A DNA stretch of 12,174 nucleotides from Deltaproteobacteria bacterium (lineage in GTDB: Bacteria; Desulfobacterota_B; Binatia; UBA9968), in contig VBKY01000023.1 in NCBI GenBank assembly GCA_005879255.1, positions 1-12,174 on the forward strand. Direction: 5' to 3'. Shown in pieces: positions 5,863 to 12,174 of this stretch (its first letter is position 1; each line of letters opens with the position of its first letter). Below the pieces are notes generated by a model that saw only the letters and a program-made list of their open reading frames with translations, did no database searches and was not told where the DNA came from. A program made the position numbers and the translations under genes.

Positions 5863-6615
5863 CTAGCGAAAGAGGTCCTCCGCCTCGGGGCGATGAAGCT
5901 CTTGGACCGATCCATCCTCCTTTTTCTCTACATCATAACCACGCACGACGACCACAGGAACACCGTTGCGCTTTCCCATCACCAGTTCCGCGGCGGCAGC
6001 GATTTCGTCGGCTACCGCCGCTACGGCCGCCTTGAGCTGGTAACCGTACCGATCTTTCAATCCTCGCTCGTCCTTCACCGGCTTCATTCCAGCGATACCG
6101 ATGGCAACGTCCACAGTCCCGATGCGCCACGCACGGCCAAAGCTGTCACTGATAATCACCGCCGGGTCCTTGCCGGTGCGCTGCTGAATCGCATTGCGTA
6201 TTTGCCGTGCCGAATGATCGGGATTTTTCGGCAAGAGCGTAACTTGCCTGGGACCCACGTTGGATTGGTCAACCCCTGCGTTGGCGCAAACGAAGCCATG
6301 GTGCGTCTCCACGATCAAAGCGCGACCGCCGGTACGAACCACCCTGCGGCTTTCGCTCAGAATGACTTCGACGAGTGCCGGCTCTTTGTCCAAAGCCGCG
6401 GCTAATTCCATCGCCCGCGCCGACGGTTGGATATCGTCGAGGACAACAATCCGACCTTCCGCTTTGGAAACGATCTTCTGTGCGACGACCAATACGTCAT
6501 CGTTTCTGAGCTCGATCTTTTGACGTAAACAGGCGTCGCAGATCAGCCGGCCGATGGAATCGCCTAGGGCGATTTCACCGGTATCCTCAAGGCCGATTAG
6601 CTCGAGCTGCTTCAT
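5863..6615 (-). CDS. cofE: coenzyme F420-0:L-glutamate ligase
   Basis: 250 residues, the size of the free-standing archaeal-type enzyme. CofE uses GTP and divalent metal to add L-glutamate to F420-0, then further gamma-linked glutamates. Seen: DVLVVAQKIVSKAEGR (40-55), THHGFVCANAGVDQSNV (104-120), SDSFGRAWRIG (156-166) followed by VDVAIGIAGM, and the C-terminal ELHRPEAEDLFR, all matching CofE. There is no C-terminal FMN/nitroreductase-like domain, so it differs from the mycobacterial two-domain FbiB, in which that domain reduces dehydro-F420. Its ATG overlaps the cofC stop by 4 nt (ATGA), giving translational coupling. The number of glutamates added cannot be read from sequence. Confidence 0.96.
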   Translation of the reverse strand: MKQLELIGLEDTGEIALGDSIGRLICDACLRQKIELRNDDVLVVAQKIVSKAEGRIVVLDDIQPSARAMELAAALDKEPALVEVILSESRRVVRTGGRALIVETHHGFVCANAGVDQSNVGPRQVTLLPKNPDHSARQIRNAIQQRTGKDPAVIISDSFGRAWRIGTVDVAIGIAGMKPVKDERGLKDRYGYQLKAAVAAVADEIAAAAELVMGKRNGVPVVVVRGYDVEKKEDGSVQELHRPEAEDLFR

Positions 6616-7301
6616 ACACCCGGCAAACGGCGAATGGCCTGCGCGTTCTGCTCGGCCAACAGCGTCTGCGCCACTCGTGTCGACTCTCCGTCATTGAGCC
6701 CGCAGGAGAGAAATTGCTCGAGATCTTTCGGTTCATCGATATCGAGAGCCATATGCTCGTTTTCTATATAACGAATCGGCAAGCCCTGCGCCGTCACCTG
6801 ACCCATATGAAAACTAAAACTATCATAACCGAAACGGAGCCTGATCACGCCCGGCGGCGCCAAGAGCAGCGCGTTGGTCCCGAGACGGTCATGCGACGGC
6901 ACGAGCAAAGCAAATGGCGCCGTCGCGCGCTCGGGAACTCGCGCCAGCACTTGTTCGATATCGGCTGCGCGCACGAGCGGCATGTCAGCGGGAATAATCA
7001 ACACGGCTTCGCAACCGGCGCGCTGTAATTGCTGACGGGCAAAGTCGACAGCGCTGGTTTCACCTCGTTCCTCGGCTTCACGAATCACCTCGGCACCAAG
7101 AGCCGAGGCGATGGCTGCGACTTGATCATCGCCGGTGACTACGAACGTCCCGACGAGTCCGCGCGCTATTCGCACTTGGCGCAAAACATCGCGGAACATC
7201 GTTTCCGCCAAAAGCTCGCGCGCGGCGCTGCTCAAAATCCGACTCAGTCTTTGCTTGGCGTTTCGAAAACCCTTCACGGGCATCAGTGCAGCGACATTCA
7301 T
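6612..7301 (-). CDS. cofC: CofC/FbiD nucleotidyltransferase (2-phospho-L-lactate guanylyltransferase type)
   Basis: 229 residues. CofC joins GMP from GTP to a phospho-acid, making the activated side-chain donor for CofD. Seen: N-terminal nucleotide-binding LMPVKGFRNAKQRLS (6-20), VVTGDD (54-59), IIPADMPLV (102-110) with the metal-binding Asp of this MobA-like fold, DRLGTNALLL (138-147), FGYDSFSFH (157-165) and DIDEPKDL (187-194). The natural substrate varies between organisms (2-phospho-L-lactate, phosphoenolpyruvate or 3-phosphoglycerate) and I cannot decide it here; the usual product name should be read with that caution. It begins 27 nt after cofD with a weak TGGA ribosome site and overlaps cofE by 4 nt. 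Confidence 0.94.
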   Translation of the reverse strand: MNVAALMPVKGFRNAKQRLSRILSSAARELLAETMFRDVLRQVRIARGLVGTFVVTGDDQVAAIASALGAEVIREAEERGETSAVDFARQQLQRAGCEAVLIIPADMPLVRAADIEQVLARVPERATAPFALLVPSHDRLGTNALLLAPPGVIRLRFGYDSFSFHMGQVTAQGLPIRYIENEHMALDIDEPKDLEQFLSCGLNDGESTRVAQTLLAEQNAQAIRRLPGV

Positions 7302-7328
7302 GCGTGATCCAGAAAGAAAATTTTTAGA

Positions 7329-8255
7329 CTATTTTTTGGCCAAGTCCAAGACCTCGAGCGCGAGGCGTCTCTTATCAGCGAGCGAAATCATGCGGATATC
7401 GGTTAGAATGACCTCGATATGCAATTTCTCGATTTGGCTTACCAATTCTCGATCTTCATCAGCCATCATTAGCTTATCGAGAAAATCATTATAGCACTCG
7501 GCAACGCCGAGGGCCGACGCCTCCTTGCCGCAGCCGATCATTAATTTATGCGCGGGGCCTGAAATCGCCGCCATCCCGATAATCGGGCTCACTGCCACCA
7601 CGGGCGCACGAGCCTCTGTGAGCGCGGAGCGAATTCCTGGAACGGCGAGAATCGCTCCAATGCTGGTGATCGGATTGCTCGGACAAATGATAACCGCTTC
7701 AGCGCGCTCAATGGCATCGATCACGCCCGGCCCGGGGTTGCTTTGCTCGGCGCTAACAAAGCGGACCGCCCTTACTTCAGGTGCCCAATGATACTTGACA
7801 AAGTATTCCTGAAAGGAAATTTCACTCTGTGGCGTGACGATACGCGTTTCAATGCGCTCATTGGACATGGGAAGAATCGTCGCTTGCACGCCGAGCCTTC
7901 GACTCATTTTCCCGACAACCTCCGAAAGCTTGTGGCCTTGCTTCAAAAGCCGCGTTCGCATGATATGCGTCGCTAGATCCTTATCGCCAAGCTGAAACCA
8001 TGCGTCGTCGCCCAGCCGGCGCAATTGCTCCAGCGCGGCAAACGTGTCGTTCTTGATACCCCAGCCTTTGGCTGGATCGATCATACCGGCCAACGTGTAA
8101 GTGATTGTGTCGATGTCCGGCGAGACGTAAAGGTCGTAAAAGACACAGTCATCAGCGGTGTTACATATGATCGTCACGTCACCAGGGTCGACCTCAGCAG
8201 TGATTCCTTCGATGAGTTTCGCACCGCCGGTGCCGCCGGTAAGAACGACGATCAT
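7329..8255 (-). CDS. cofD: 2-phospho-L-lactate transferase (FO:phospho-acid transferase)
   Basis: 308 residues, full length. CofD transfers the phospho-acid moiety from the CofC-made nucleotide donor to the deazaflavin FO, giving F420-0 or its dehydro form. Seen: N-terminal LTGGTGGAKL (5-14), CNTADD (31-36), YVSPDIDTITYTLAGMID (43-60), GDKDLATHIMRT (90-101), and CPSNPITSIGAIL (191-203), the signature set of the CofD/FbiA family. It follows cofG by 11 nt and precedes cofC by 27 nt on the minus strand. The ribosome site is poor (AAAGAC, 8-9 nt before ATG), so translation may depend on coupling to cofG. Confidence 0.96.
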   Translation of the reverse strand: MIVVLTGGTGGAKLIEGITAEVDPGDVTIICNTADDCVFYDLYVSPDIDTITYTLAGMIDPAKGWGIKNDTFAALEQLRRLGDDAWFQLGDKDLATHIMRTRLLKQGHKLSEVVGKMSRRLGVQATILPMSNERIETRIVTPQSEISFQEYFVKYHWAPEVRAVRFVSAEQSNPGPGVIDAIERAEAVIICPSNPITSIGAILAVPGIRSALTEARAPVVAVSPIIGMAAISGPAHKLMIGCGKEASALGVAECYNDFLDKLMMADEDRELVSQIEKLHIEVILTDIRMISLADKRRLALEVLDLAKK

Positions 8256-8266
8256 GAGAAATGTCT

Positions 8267-9478
8267 TTAGGCGGTTGGAGTCATGGAGCGTTGGAGTGTT
8301 GGTAAATCCCTAAGCGGCCCGCCGTGCTTAGCCAGACCATCAGTGCCGGCAAGTCGCTCGACAATCGGAATAAGTGGCGCAAAAAGGAATTTGTCGCCCT
8401 GACGAATATATTCCGGATAGATCGGCAGGCGCGCTTTCAGCTCGAAGCCAGCCTCGGCACTTTTTTGGCGTAGCGCCTGCAATGTCGGCCAGGGTGCTTC
8501 GGGGTTGATGAAATCCGGAGTCAGCGGCGATACCCCGCCCCAATCGTTGATTCCTGCTTCTAAGTAGAGCTCATAGCCGTCTGGAGTCAGATTCGGTGGC
8601 GCTTGAATATTCATCTCGCCGCCTAAAATCAAGCGCGCCAGCGCGATGGTTTTGCTCATGTCTTCCTTTGTCGGCTCGAGATGATAGCGCATGGGAATCG
8701 TTGGTTTACTGCGAAAATTCTGCACGATGACTTCTTGGATGTGGCCGTAGCGTTCGTGCAACTCGCGGATCGCGATGAGCGAATCGATTCTGTCTGCCCA
8801 GCTCTCGCCGATGCCGATAAGAATTCCGGTGGTAAACGGAATGCGGAGCTTACCTGCGACCTCGAGCGTGCGCAGACGCACCGCCGGTTTTTTATCGGGC
8901 GCGTTGTCGTGCGCACCGCCAGGAAGGAGCAAGCGCTCACTGACGCTTTCCAGCATGAGCCCCATGCTCGGATTGACTTCTTTAAGGCGCCTCAAATCTC
9001 CGTGACCCATCACGCCAGGGTTCGAGTGCGGCAACAGCCCCGTTTCTTCCAAAACAAAGCGACAAGCTTCGTACAAGTAATCGAGCGTGCGCTGATGTCC
9101 GCGCTCGTTCAGAAAGCTTTTCATCTCGGGATAGATGGCTTCGGGCTTATCACCGAGACTGAATAGTACTTCGGTGCAGCCAAGCGACTTGCCTTGCTGG
9201 ACCACGCGCAAGACTTCTTCAAGTGTCATCGTCTTGGCGCCAGCCTCGTCCGGCGCCTTGCGAAAAGTGCAGTAGCCACAGAAGTCGCGACAAAGGTTCG
9301 TCAAAGGAACAAAAACCTTTGGCGAAAATGTTACGGTGCGGCCTTTGTGCCGGTCGCGAAGCTCGGCCGCGGTCGCCAACAGAGTTTCGAGCTCGTCGCC
9401 ACTGGCATCAGCCAGCGCGAGCGCTTTGGGGCGGCCGAGCCTTTTGCCGTTTACATAATCGTTTAACACTCGCGACAT
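8267..9478 (-). CDS. cofG: FO synthase subunit 1, radical-SAM enzyme CofG
   Basis: 403 residues from ATG 9478; a TTG at 9517 would add 13 residues and neither has a good ribosome site. CofG is the radical-SAM half of 7,8-didemethyl-8-hydroxy-5-deazariboflavin (FO) synthase and works with CofH to build FO from a pyrimidine precursor and tyrosine. Seen: CRDFCGYC (63-70), the CxxxCxxC [4Fe-4S] motif, followed by TFRKAP; then LPHSNPGVMGHGDL, VNPSMGLMLESVSERL, PFTTGILIGIGES (SAM/barrel strand), PPNLTPDGYELYLEAGINDWGG, and VSPLTPDFINPEAPWP typical of CofG. It is not fused to CofH, unlike actinobacterial FbiC, and no cofH lies in the window. It is the first gene of the F420 operon and divergent from the amidohydrolase gene at 9637. 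CofG rather than CofH is chosen from the GLMLES and INDWGGVSPLT segments. Confidence 0.95.
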   Translation of the reverse strand: MSRVLNDYVNGKRLGRPKALALADASGDELETLLATAAELRDRHKGRTVTFSPKVFVPLTNLCRDFCGYCTFRKAPDEAGAKTMTLEEVLRVVQQGKSLGCTEVLFSLGDKPEAIYPEMKSFLNERGHQRTLDYLYEACRFVLEETGLLPHSNPGVMGHGDLRRLKEVNPSMGLMLESVSERLLLPGGAHDNAPDKKPAVRLRTLEVAGKLRIPFTTGILIGIGESWADRIDSLIAIRELHERYGHIQEVIVQNFRSKPTIPMRYHLEPTKEDMSKTIALARLILGGEMNIQAPPNLTPDGYELYLEAGINDWGGVSPLTPDFINPEAPWPTLQALRQKSAEAGFELKARLPIYPEYIRQGDKFLFAPLIPIVERLAGTDGLAKHGGPLRDLPTLQRSMTPTA

Positions 9479-9509
9479 CCCTGCTGCTTGAATATCGGAT
9501 CGCCGCCTG

Positions 9510-9540
9510 GGATTCAAATCGCGGTCGCGCGCGGATTCAA
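9510..9540. promoter_or_regulatory. paired GGATTCAA direct repeats upstream of the F420 operon
   Basis: Two exact copies of GGATTCAA (9510-9517 and 9533-9540) lie 23 nt apart start to start, about two helical turns, in the divergent intergenic region and 32-62 nt before cofG ATG 9478. The spacing is that expected for a dimeric or tandem regulator site. If cofG starts at TTG 9517, the first copy would touch its coding region. No recognisable promoter boxes were found around it. Confidence 0.3.
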
Positions 9541-9636
9541 GGATAGACTCTTGTTGCAGTTGCCCTTGAGACTTTCGCTGTGGTACCTCTGAGCAGTAAT
9601 GGATCGAAAAAAGAATAGCTTGCGGAGGAAAACGCC

Positions 9637-10836
9637 ATGGACAACTTCGACAACGTTCTAGTTATCGACGCCGACGGTCACGTGTATGAAGGCAATGTCG
9701 ACCTTACACCTCGCATGCCGGAGAAGTGGCGCTCGCAAGCACCGATCCGACTGAAGGACAACGAAGGTAATTCACGAATCCTACTGGAAGGGCGTCTGTG
9801 GTCCGGCTCGCAAGGACTTGCCCCGGGGGTTTCCGGGCCGATGACGGAAAAAGCCCGCGGTTATCGGTCGGGGATGGTCGATCCTGTGGCGCGGCTCAAA
9901 GATATGGACGAGGAAGGCATCGACGTGGCGATTCTCTTCGGCACGCAAATCGCGCTCACCGTCAACGGCTTGATGAACAAGGAGCTGGCGGCCGTGCTTT
10001 GCCGCGCGGTGAACGATTGGCTCATCGACTACTGTTCAGCCGACAAAAAGCGCCTGCTCGCCGTCGGCTTGATTCCCTGTCAGGATCCGCCCGCCGCCGT
10101 AAAAGAGCTTGAATATCTCAAGAAGGTCGGCGCAATTACCGCCATGCTTCCGACTAATGTCTACGGGCTAAACAATATGGGCGACCCGATGTTCGATCCG
10201 ATTTACGACTGTGCTCAGTCGCTCGAAATGCCGCTTAGCGTGCATCCGCAAACCGGCCATGACGGCGTTCTCGGCGTCTCCGGCGTCATGGGCGCGGGCA
10301 GCGAACGTTTTCGTAAATATGCCTACGTGCATATGACCGCTTTCCCGTTCGAGCTTATGATCGCCATGATGCACATGATCGGCGAGGGTGTCTTCGACCG
10401 CTATCCGAAACTACGCGTTGGTTTCATGGAAGGCGGCGCCGGTTGGCTGCCCTTTTGGGCGGAGCGCTTCGACGAACACATTGAAAAGCTTGCGCCGCAA
10501 ATGCCGGAGTTGAAGCGTCGCCCGAGTGAGATCATTCGCGGCGAGCAAATTACCTTGACCTGCGAGTCCGAAGAGACCGGCCTCGATCGCGTTTTTGCCG
10601 CGAATGGCGAGAACACGGTGATGTACGCGTCCGATTACTGCCACTGGGATTGTCACTTCCCCTACTCGGTGAAAGACATCATCGACGGCCAAGACCTGAG
10701 CTTTGGGCAAAAGGAAAAGCTGATGAACAAAAATGCCATCGAATTTTTTGAGCTGAAAAATTTGCCGCGGCCGGGAGCACTCAAGGTCGCGCGCCAAACT
10801 TGGAATGGAGGCCAACCGAAAGCAGCCAACGCGTAA
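9637..10836 (+). CDS. amidohydrolase_2 family metal-dependent hydrolase
   Basis: 399 residues, full length. Ribosome site GGAGG lies 8 nt before ATG. It is an ACMSD-like TIM-barrel metal enzyme, expected in the cytoplasm. Seen: IDADGHV (10-16), a DxH version of the usual HxH metal motif; the EGIDVAILFGTQ strand; AVNDWLIDYC; SVHPQTGHDG with His203; YVHMTAFPFE; YPKLRVGFMEGGAGWLPFW; and YASDYCHWD with the catalytic-type Asp333. The same plan is seen in the gene cut at the left edge. The NMT1-type binding protein gene follows after 11 nt, so the two are likely co-transcribed. Such pairs are frequent in uncultured soil bacteria and are often annotated only by family. The substrate (possibly an aromatic acid or amide) is not known. 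Confidence 0.92.
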   Translation: MDNFDNVLVIDADGHVYEGNVDLTPRMPEKWRSQAPIRLKDNEGNSRILLEGRLWSGSQGLAPGVSGPMTEKARGYRSGMVDPVARLKDMDEEGIDVAILFGTQIALTVNGLMNKELAAVLCRAVNDWLIDYCSADKKRLLAVGLIPCQDPPAAVKELEYLKKVGAITAMLPTNVYGLNNMGDPMFDPIYDCAQSLEMPLSVHPQTGHDGVLGVSGVMGAGSERFRKYAYVHMTAFPFELMIAMMHMIGEGVFDRYPKLRVGFMEGGAGWLPFWAERFDEHIEKLAPQMPELKRRPSEIIRGEQITLTCESEETGLDRVFAANGENTVMYASDYCHWDCHFPYSVKDIIDGQDLSFGQKEKLMNKNAIEFFELKNLPRPGALKVARQTWNGGQPKAANA

Positions 10837-10847
10837 GGATCTCAACC

Positions 10848-11795
10848 ATGAAGCGTGGAATTTTCTTCTTCGTCTTCTTGTTCACGTTGACCGGTTTCGT
10901 CGCACGCAGCGGCCAGGGAGCGGAGAGCACGTATAAAATTAGAATCGGCTTTCCTTCCCTGGCCTTTTCTTACATGCCTTTTTACGTCGCGCAGGAAAAA
11001 GGATTCTTTAAGAAGCACGGCATCGATAGTGAATACATTCAAATGCGCACGCCAATCCAGGCTCAGGCGGTGATGGCCGGCAACATTAATTATCTAACGT
11101 CGGTGTCCAACGGTATTTCCGCCGCGGTTGCCGGCCTTCCGCTCGTTGTCGTCATCAGCTTCTGCGATACTTCGCCTTGGGTTCTGGTCACCAATAAGGA
11201 CATCAACAAGCCGCAAGACCTGATCGGCAAGACCATCGCGCTATCAGGCATACGCACCTCGCCGTATTATTTCTTCCAGGCGTTCTTGAAAAAATACGAG
11301 ATCAGCGAGAAAGATGTCGGCATCATCACCACCGGCGGCACTTCGGACAGTTTCCTCTCGCTCACCACCAACCGCGTCGTCGGCACGATCTTGACGCCAC
11401 CGTTCGACGACAAGGCGGTGTCCCTAGGTTATAGGAAGTTCATGCAGCTCGGTGACCTAGCGGACATCCCTTATGTCGGCTTGGTGACATCGCAAGCGGA
11501 GATCAAGAATAACCGGGAGTCCGTCCGCCGCACAATCGCGGCGGTGTTCGACTCGCTTGCGTGGCTGCGCGCCAACCGCGACGAGAGCGCCAAGATGATC
11601 GTTGACAAATTCAAAGTGAAACAGCCGGAAGCGGAAAACACCTACGCGACTCTCATTAGACTCTTGAATAAAGACGGTCGACTCAATCCCAAGGTCGCCC
11701 GCGGCTATCTCGATATCCTGCGCCAAGAGCGCCCCATTCCGGCGGACTATGATCCGATGAAGCTGGTGGACTTCTCCCTGCTGCCACGCAACTGA
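10848..11795 (+). CDS. NMT1/SsuA-type ABC transporter substrate-binding protein
   Basis: 315 residues from ATG 10848, preceded by AAGGA (10835-10839), which overlaps the stop of the amidohydrolase gene; an earlier ATG at 10800 lies inside that gene and is rejected. Residues 1-24 are a Sec signal peptide (MKRGIFFFVFLFTLTG, cleavage near GQGAES). The mature protein shows the NMT1/SsuA/TauA pattern: IRIGFPSLAFSYMPFYVAQEK, GFFKKHGID, QAQAVMAGNINYLTSVSNGI (ligand-pocket loop), NKPQDLIGKTIAL, and ILTPPFDDKA. These proteins capture taurine, sulfonates, nitrate, pyrimidine precursors or aromatic acids in the periplasm for an ABC importer. No permease or ATPase gene is visible nearby, so the partner is elsewhere or to the right of the window. 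Its ligand is probably a substrate of the upstream amidohydrolase, which is inference. Confidence 0.92.
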   Translation: MKRGIFFFVFLFTLTGFVARSGQGAESTYKIRIGFPSLAFSYMPFYVAQEKGFFKKHGIDSEYIQMRTPIQAQAVMAGNINYLTSVSNGISAAVAGLPLVVVISFCDTSPWVLVTNKDINKPQDLIGKTIALSGIRTSPYYFFQAFLKKYEISEKDVGIITTGGTSDSFLSLTTNRVVGTILTPPFDDKAVSLGYRKFMQLGDLADIPYVGLVTSQAEIKNNRESVRRTIAAVFDSLAWLRANRDESAKMIVDKFKVKQPEAENTYATLIRLLNKDGRLNPKVARGYLDILRQERPIPADYDPMKLVDFSLLPRN

Positions 11796-11865
11796 ACCCA
11801 GCGCAACATGCAGACCTGAAATCACCCGTGCCGACGATTTCCCAGGCATCTTCCCGATAACGAAT

Positions 11866-12174
11866 ATGAAAGCCCCCATACTCATCCTTTTTCTCTGCCT
11901 CCTTGCCGGCGCCGCTCTGGCGCAATCGAAAGGAGAAAACCTCCGCGTCGCGACTCGGCAGATCCGCCCCTTTGTCTTTGAAGAAAATGGCCGGCTCACG
12001 GGTTTCAGTATCGAGCTCTGGGAAGAAATTGCCAAGCAGATAAACGTCCGATCGGAATTTCTCGTTAAACCCACGGTTAAAGAACTGCTTGGGAGCATCA
12101 ACGCTCGCGAGGCCGCGCTTGGCATCGCGGCCATTTCGATCACCGCCGAGCGCGAGTTGCAGTGGGATTTCTCC
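11866..12174 (+). CDS. family 3 solute-binding-domain protein, 3'-truncated by window edge
   Basis: The frame runs open from ATG 11866 to the last base (103 residues). Residues 1-20 are a signal peptide (MKAPILILFLCLLAG, cleavage after ALAQ). The mature start LRVATRQIRPFVFEENGRL, then TGFSIELWEEIAKQ, then AREAALGIAAISITAERE and a tryptophan (WDFS) match the first lobe of SBP_bac_3 proteins, which bind amino acids or related polar compounds. The wording GFSIELWEEIA and IAAISIT is typical of prokaryotic ionotropic-glutamate-receptor-like channels, where a K+-channel pore interrupts or follows the binding lobes, but that part would lie beyond the window. The ribosome site is weak. The 70 nt between the NMT1 gene and this start hold no clear terminator, so co-transcription is possible. 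Confidence 0.85.
   Translation, partial: MKAPILILFLCLLAGAALAQSKGENLRVATRQIRPFVFEENGRLTGFSIELWEEIAKQINVRSEFLVKPTVKELLGSINAREAALGIAAISITAERELQWDFS

Noticed and set aside
8681..9166. 161-codon plus-strand open frame inside cofG
   Set aside because: Antisense to well-recognised cofG motifs including the conserved LPHSNPGVMG region.
10411..10845. 144-codon minus-strand open frame
   Set aside because: Antisense to the amidohydrolase with conserved motifs; no ribosome site.
11457..12143. 228-codon minus-strand open frame
   Set aside because: It lies antisense across the NMT1 binding protein and the next gene, both with clear family motifs; its sequence is a complement shadow.

Overview
The window is ordinary-looking chromosomal DNA (GC roughly mid-50s percent) from what looks like an uncultured Gram-negative bacterium. 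It encodes probable lipoproteins, a membrane zinc-finger anti-sigma factor, Sec-exported proteins and a periplasmic solute-binding protein. Metal-dependent amidohydrolases of the amidohydrolase_2 type, one of them paired with an NMT1-type binding protein, together with bacterial coenzyme F420 genes suggest a Desulfobacterota / Binatota / Tectomicrobia-like lineage. That placement is an inference from gene content and is not proven.

Layout. (1) 1-1053 (+): C-terminal part of an amidohydrolase_2 protein cut by the left edge. (2) 1081-1231 (-): a 36-residue His-rich probable lipoprotein, with a strong hairpin just beyond its stop. (3) 1244-1899: a gene-poor stretch holding only open frames without convincing starts. 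(4) 2016-3414 (-): a three-gene ECF sigma module (sigma factor, zinc-finger membrane anti-sigma, small exported DUF3106-like protein), preceded by a good ECF-type promoter that suggests autoregulation. (5) 3651-5028 (-): a two-gene unit encoding a DUF3568-like lipoprotein and a secreted Gly/Ser/Asn-rich repeat protein. (6) 5198-9478 (-): a compact coenzyme F420 operon in transcription order cofG-cofD-cofC-cofE-npdG. (7) 9637-11795 (+): divergent from the F420 operon, a full-length amidohydrolase_2 protein followed 11 nt later by an NMT1/SsuA-type solute-binding protein. (8) 11866-end (+): the N-terminus of a family-3 solute-binding-domain protein, cut by the right edge.

How the genes fit together. 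The F420 operon encodes radical-SAM FO synthase subunit CofG, the CofC nucleotidyltransferase that activates the phospho-acid side chain, CofD that transfers it to FO, CofE that adds glutamate, and an F420:NADP oxidoreductase that links the finished cofactor to NADPH. The partner FO-synthase subunit CofH is not in the window and must be encoded elsewhere if the pathway works. CofE has no C-terminal FMN domain and CofG is not fused to CofH, unlike the mycobacterial FbiB and FbiC. No F420-dependent oxidoreductase that would use the cofactor is visible, other than NpdG. The amidohydrolase/NMT1 pair is probably a small-molecule hydrolysis or decarboxylation plus capture unit of unknown substrate.

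No rRNA, tRNA, CRISPR array, insertion sequence or phage gene was recognised. The less ordinary signals are the tiny His-rich lipoprotein, the ECF autopromoter, the repeat protein, and the paired GGATTCAA repeats in front of the F420 operon.
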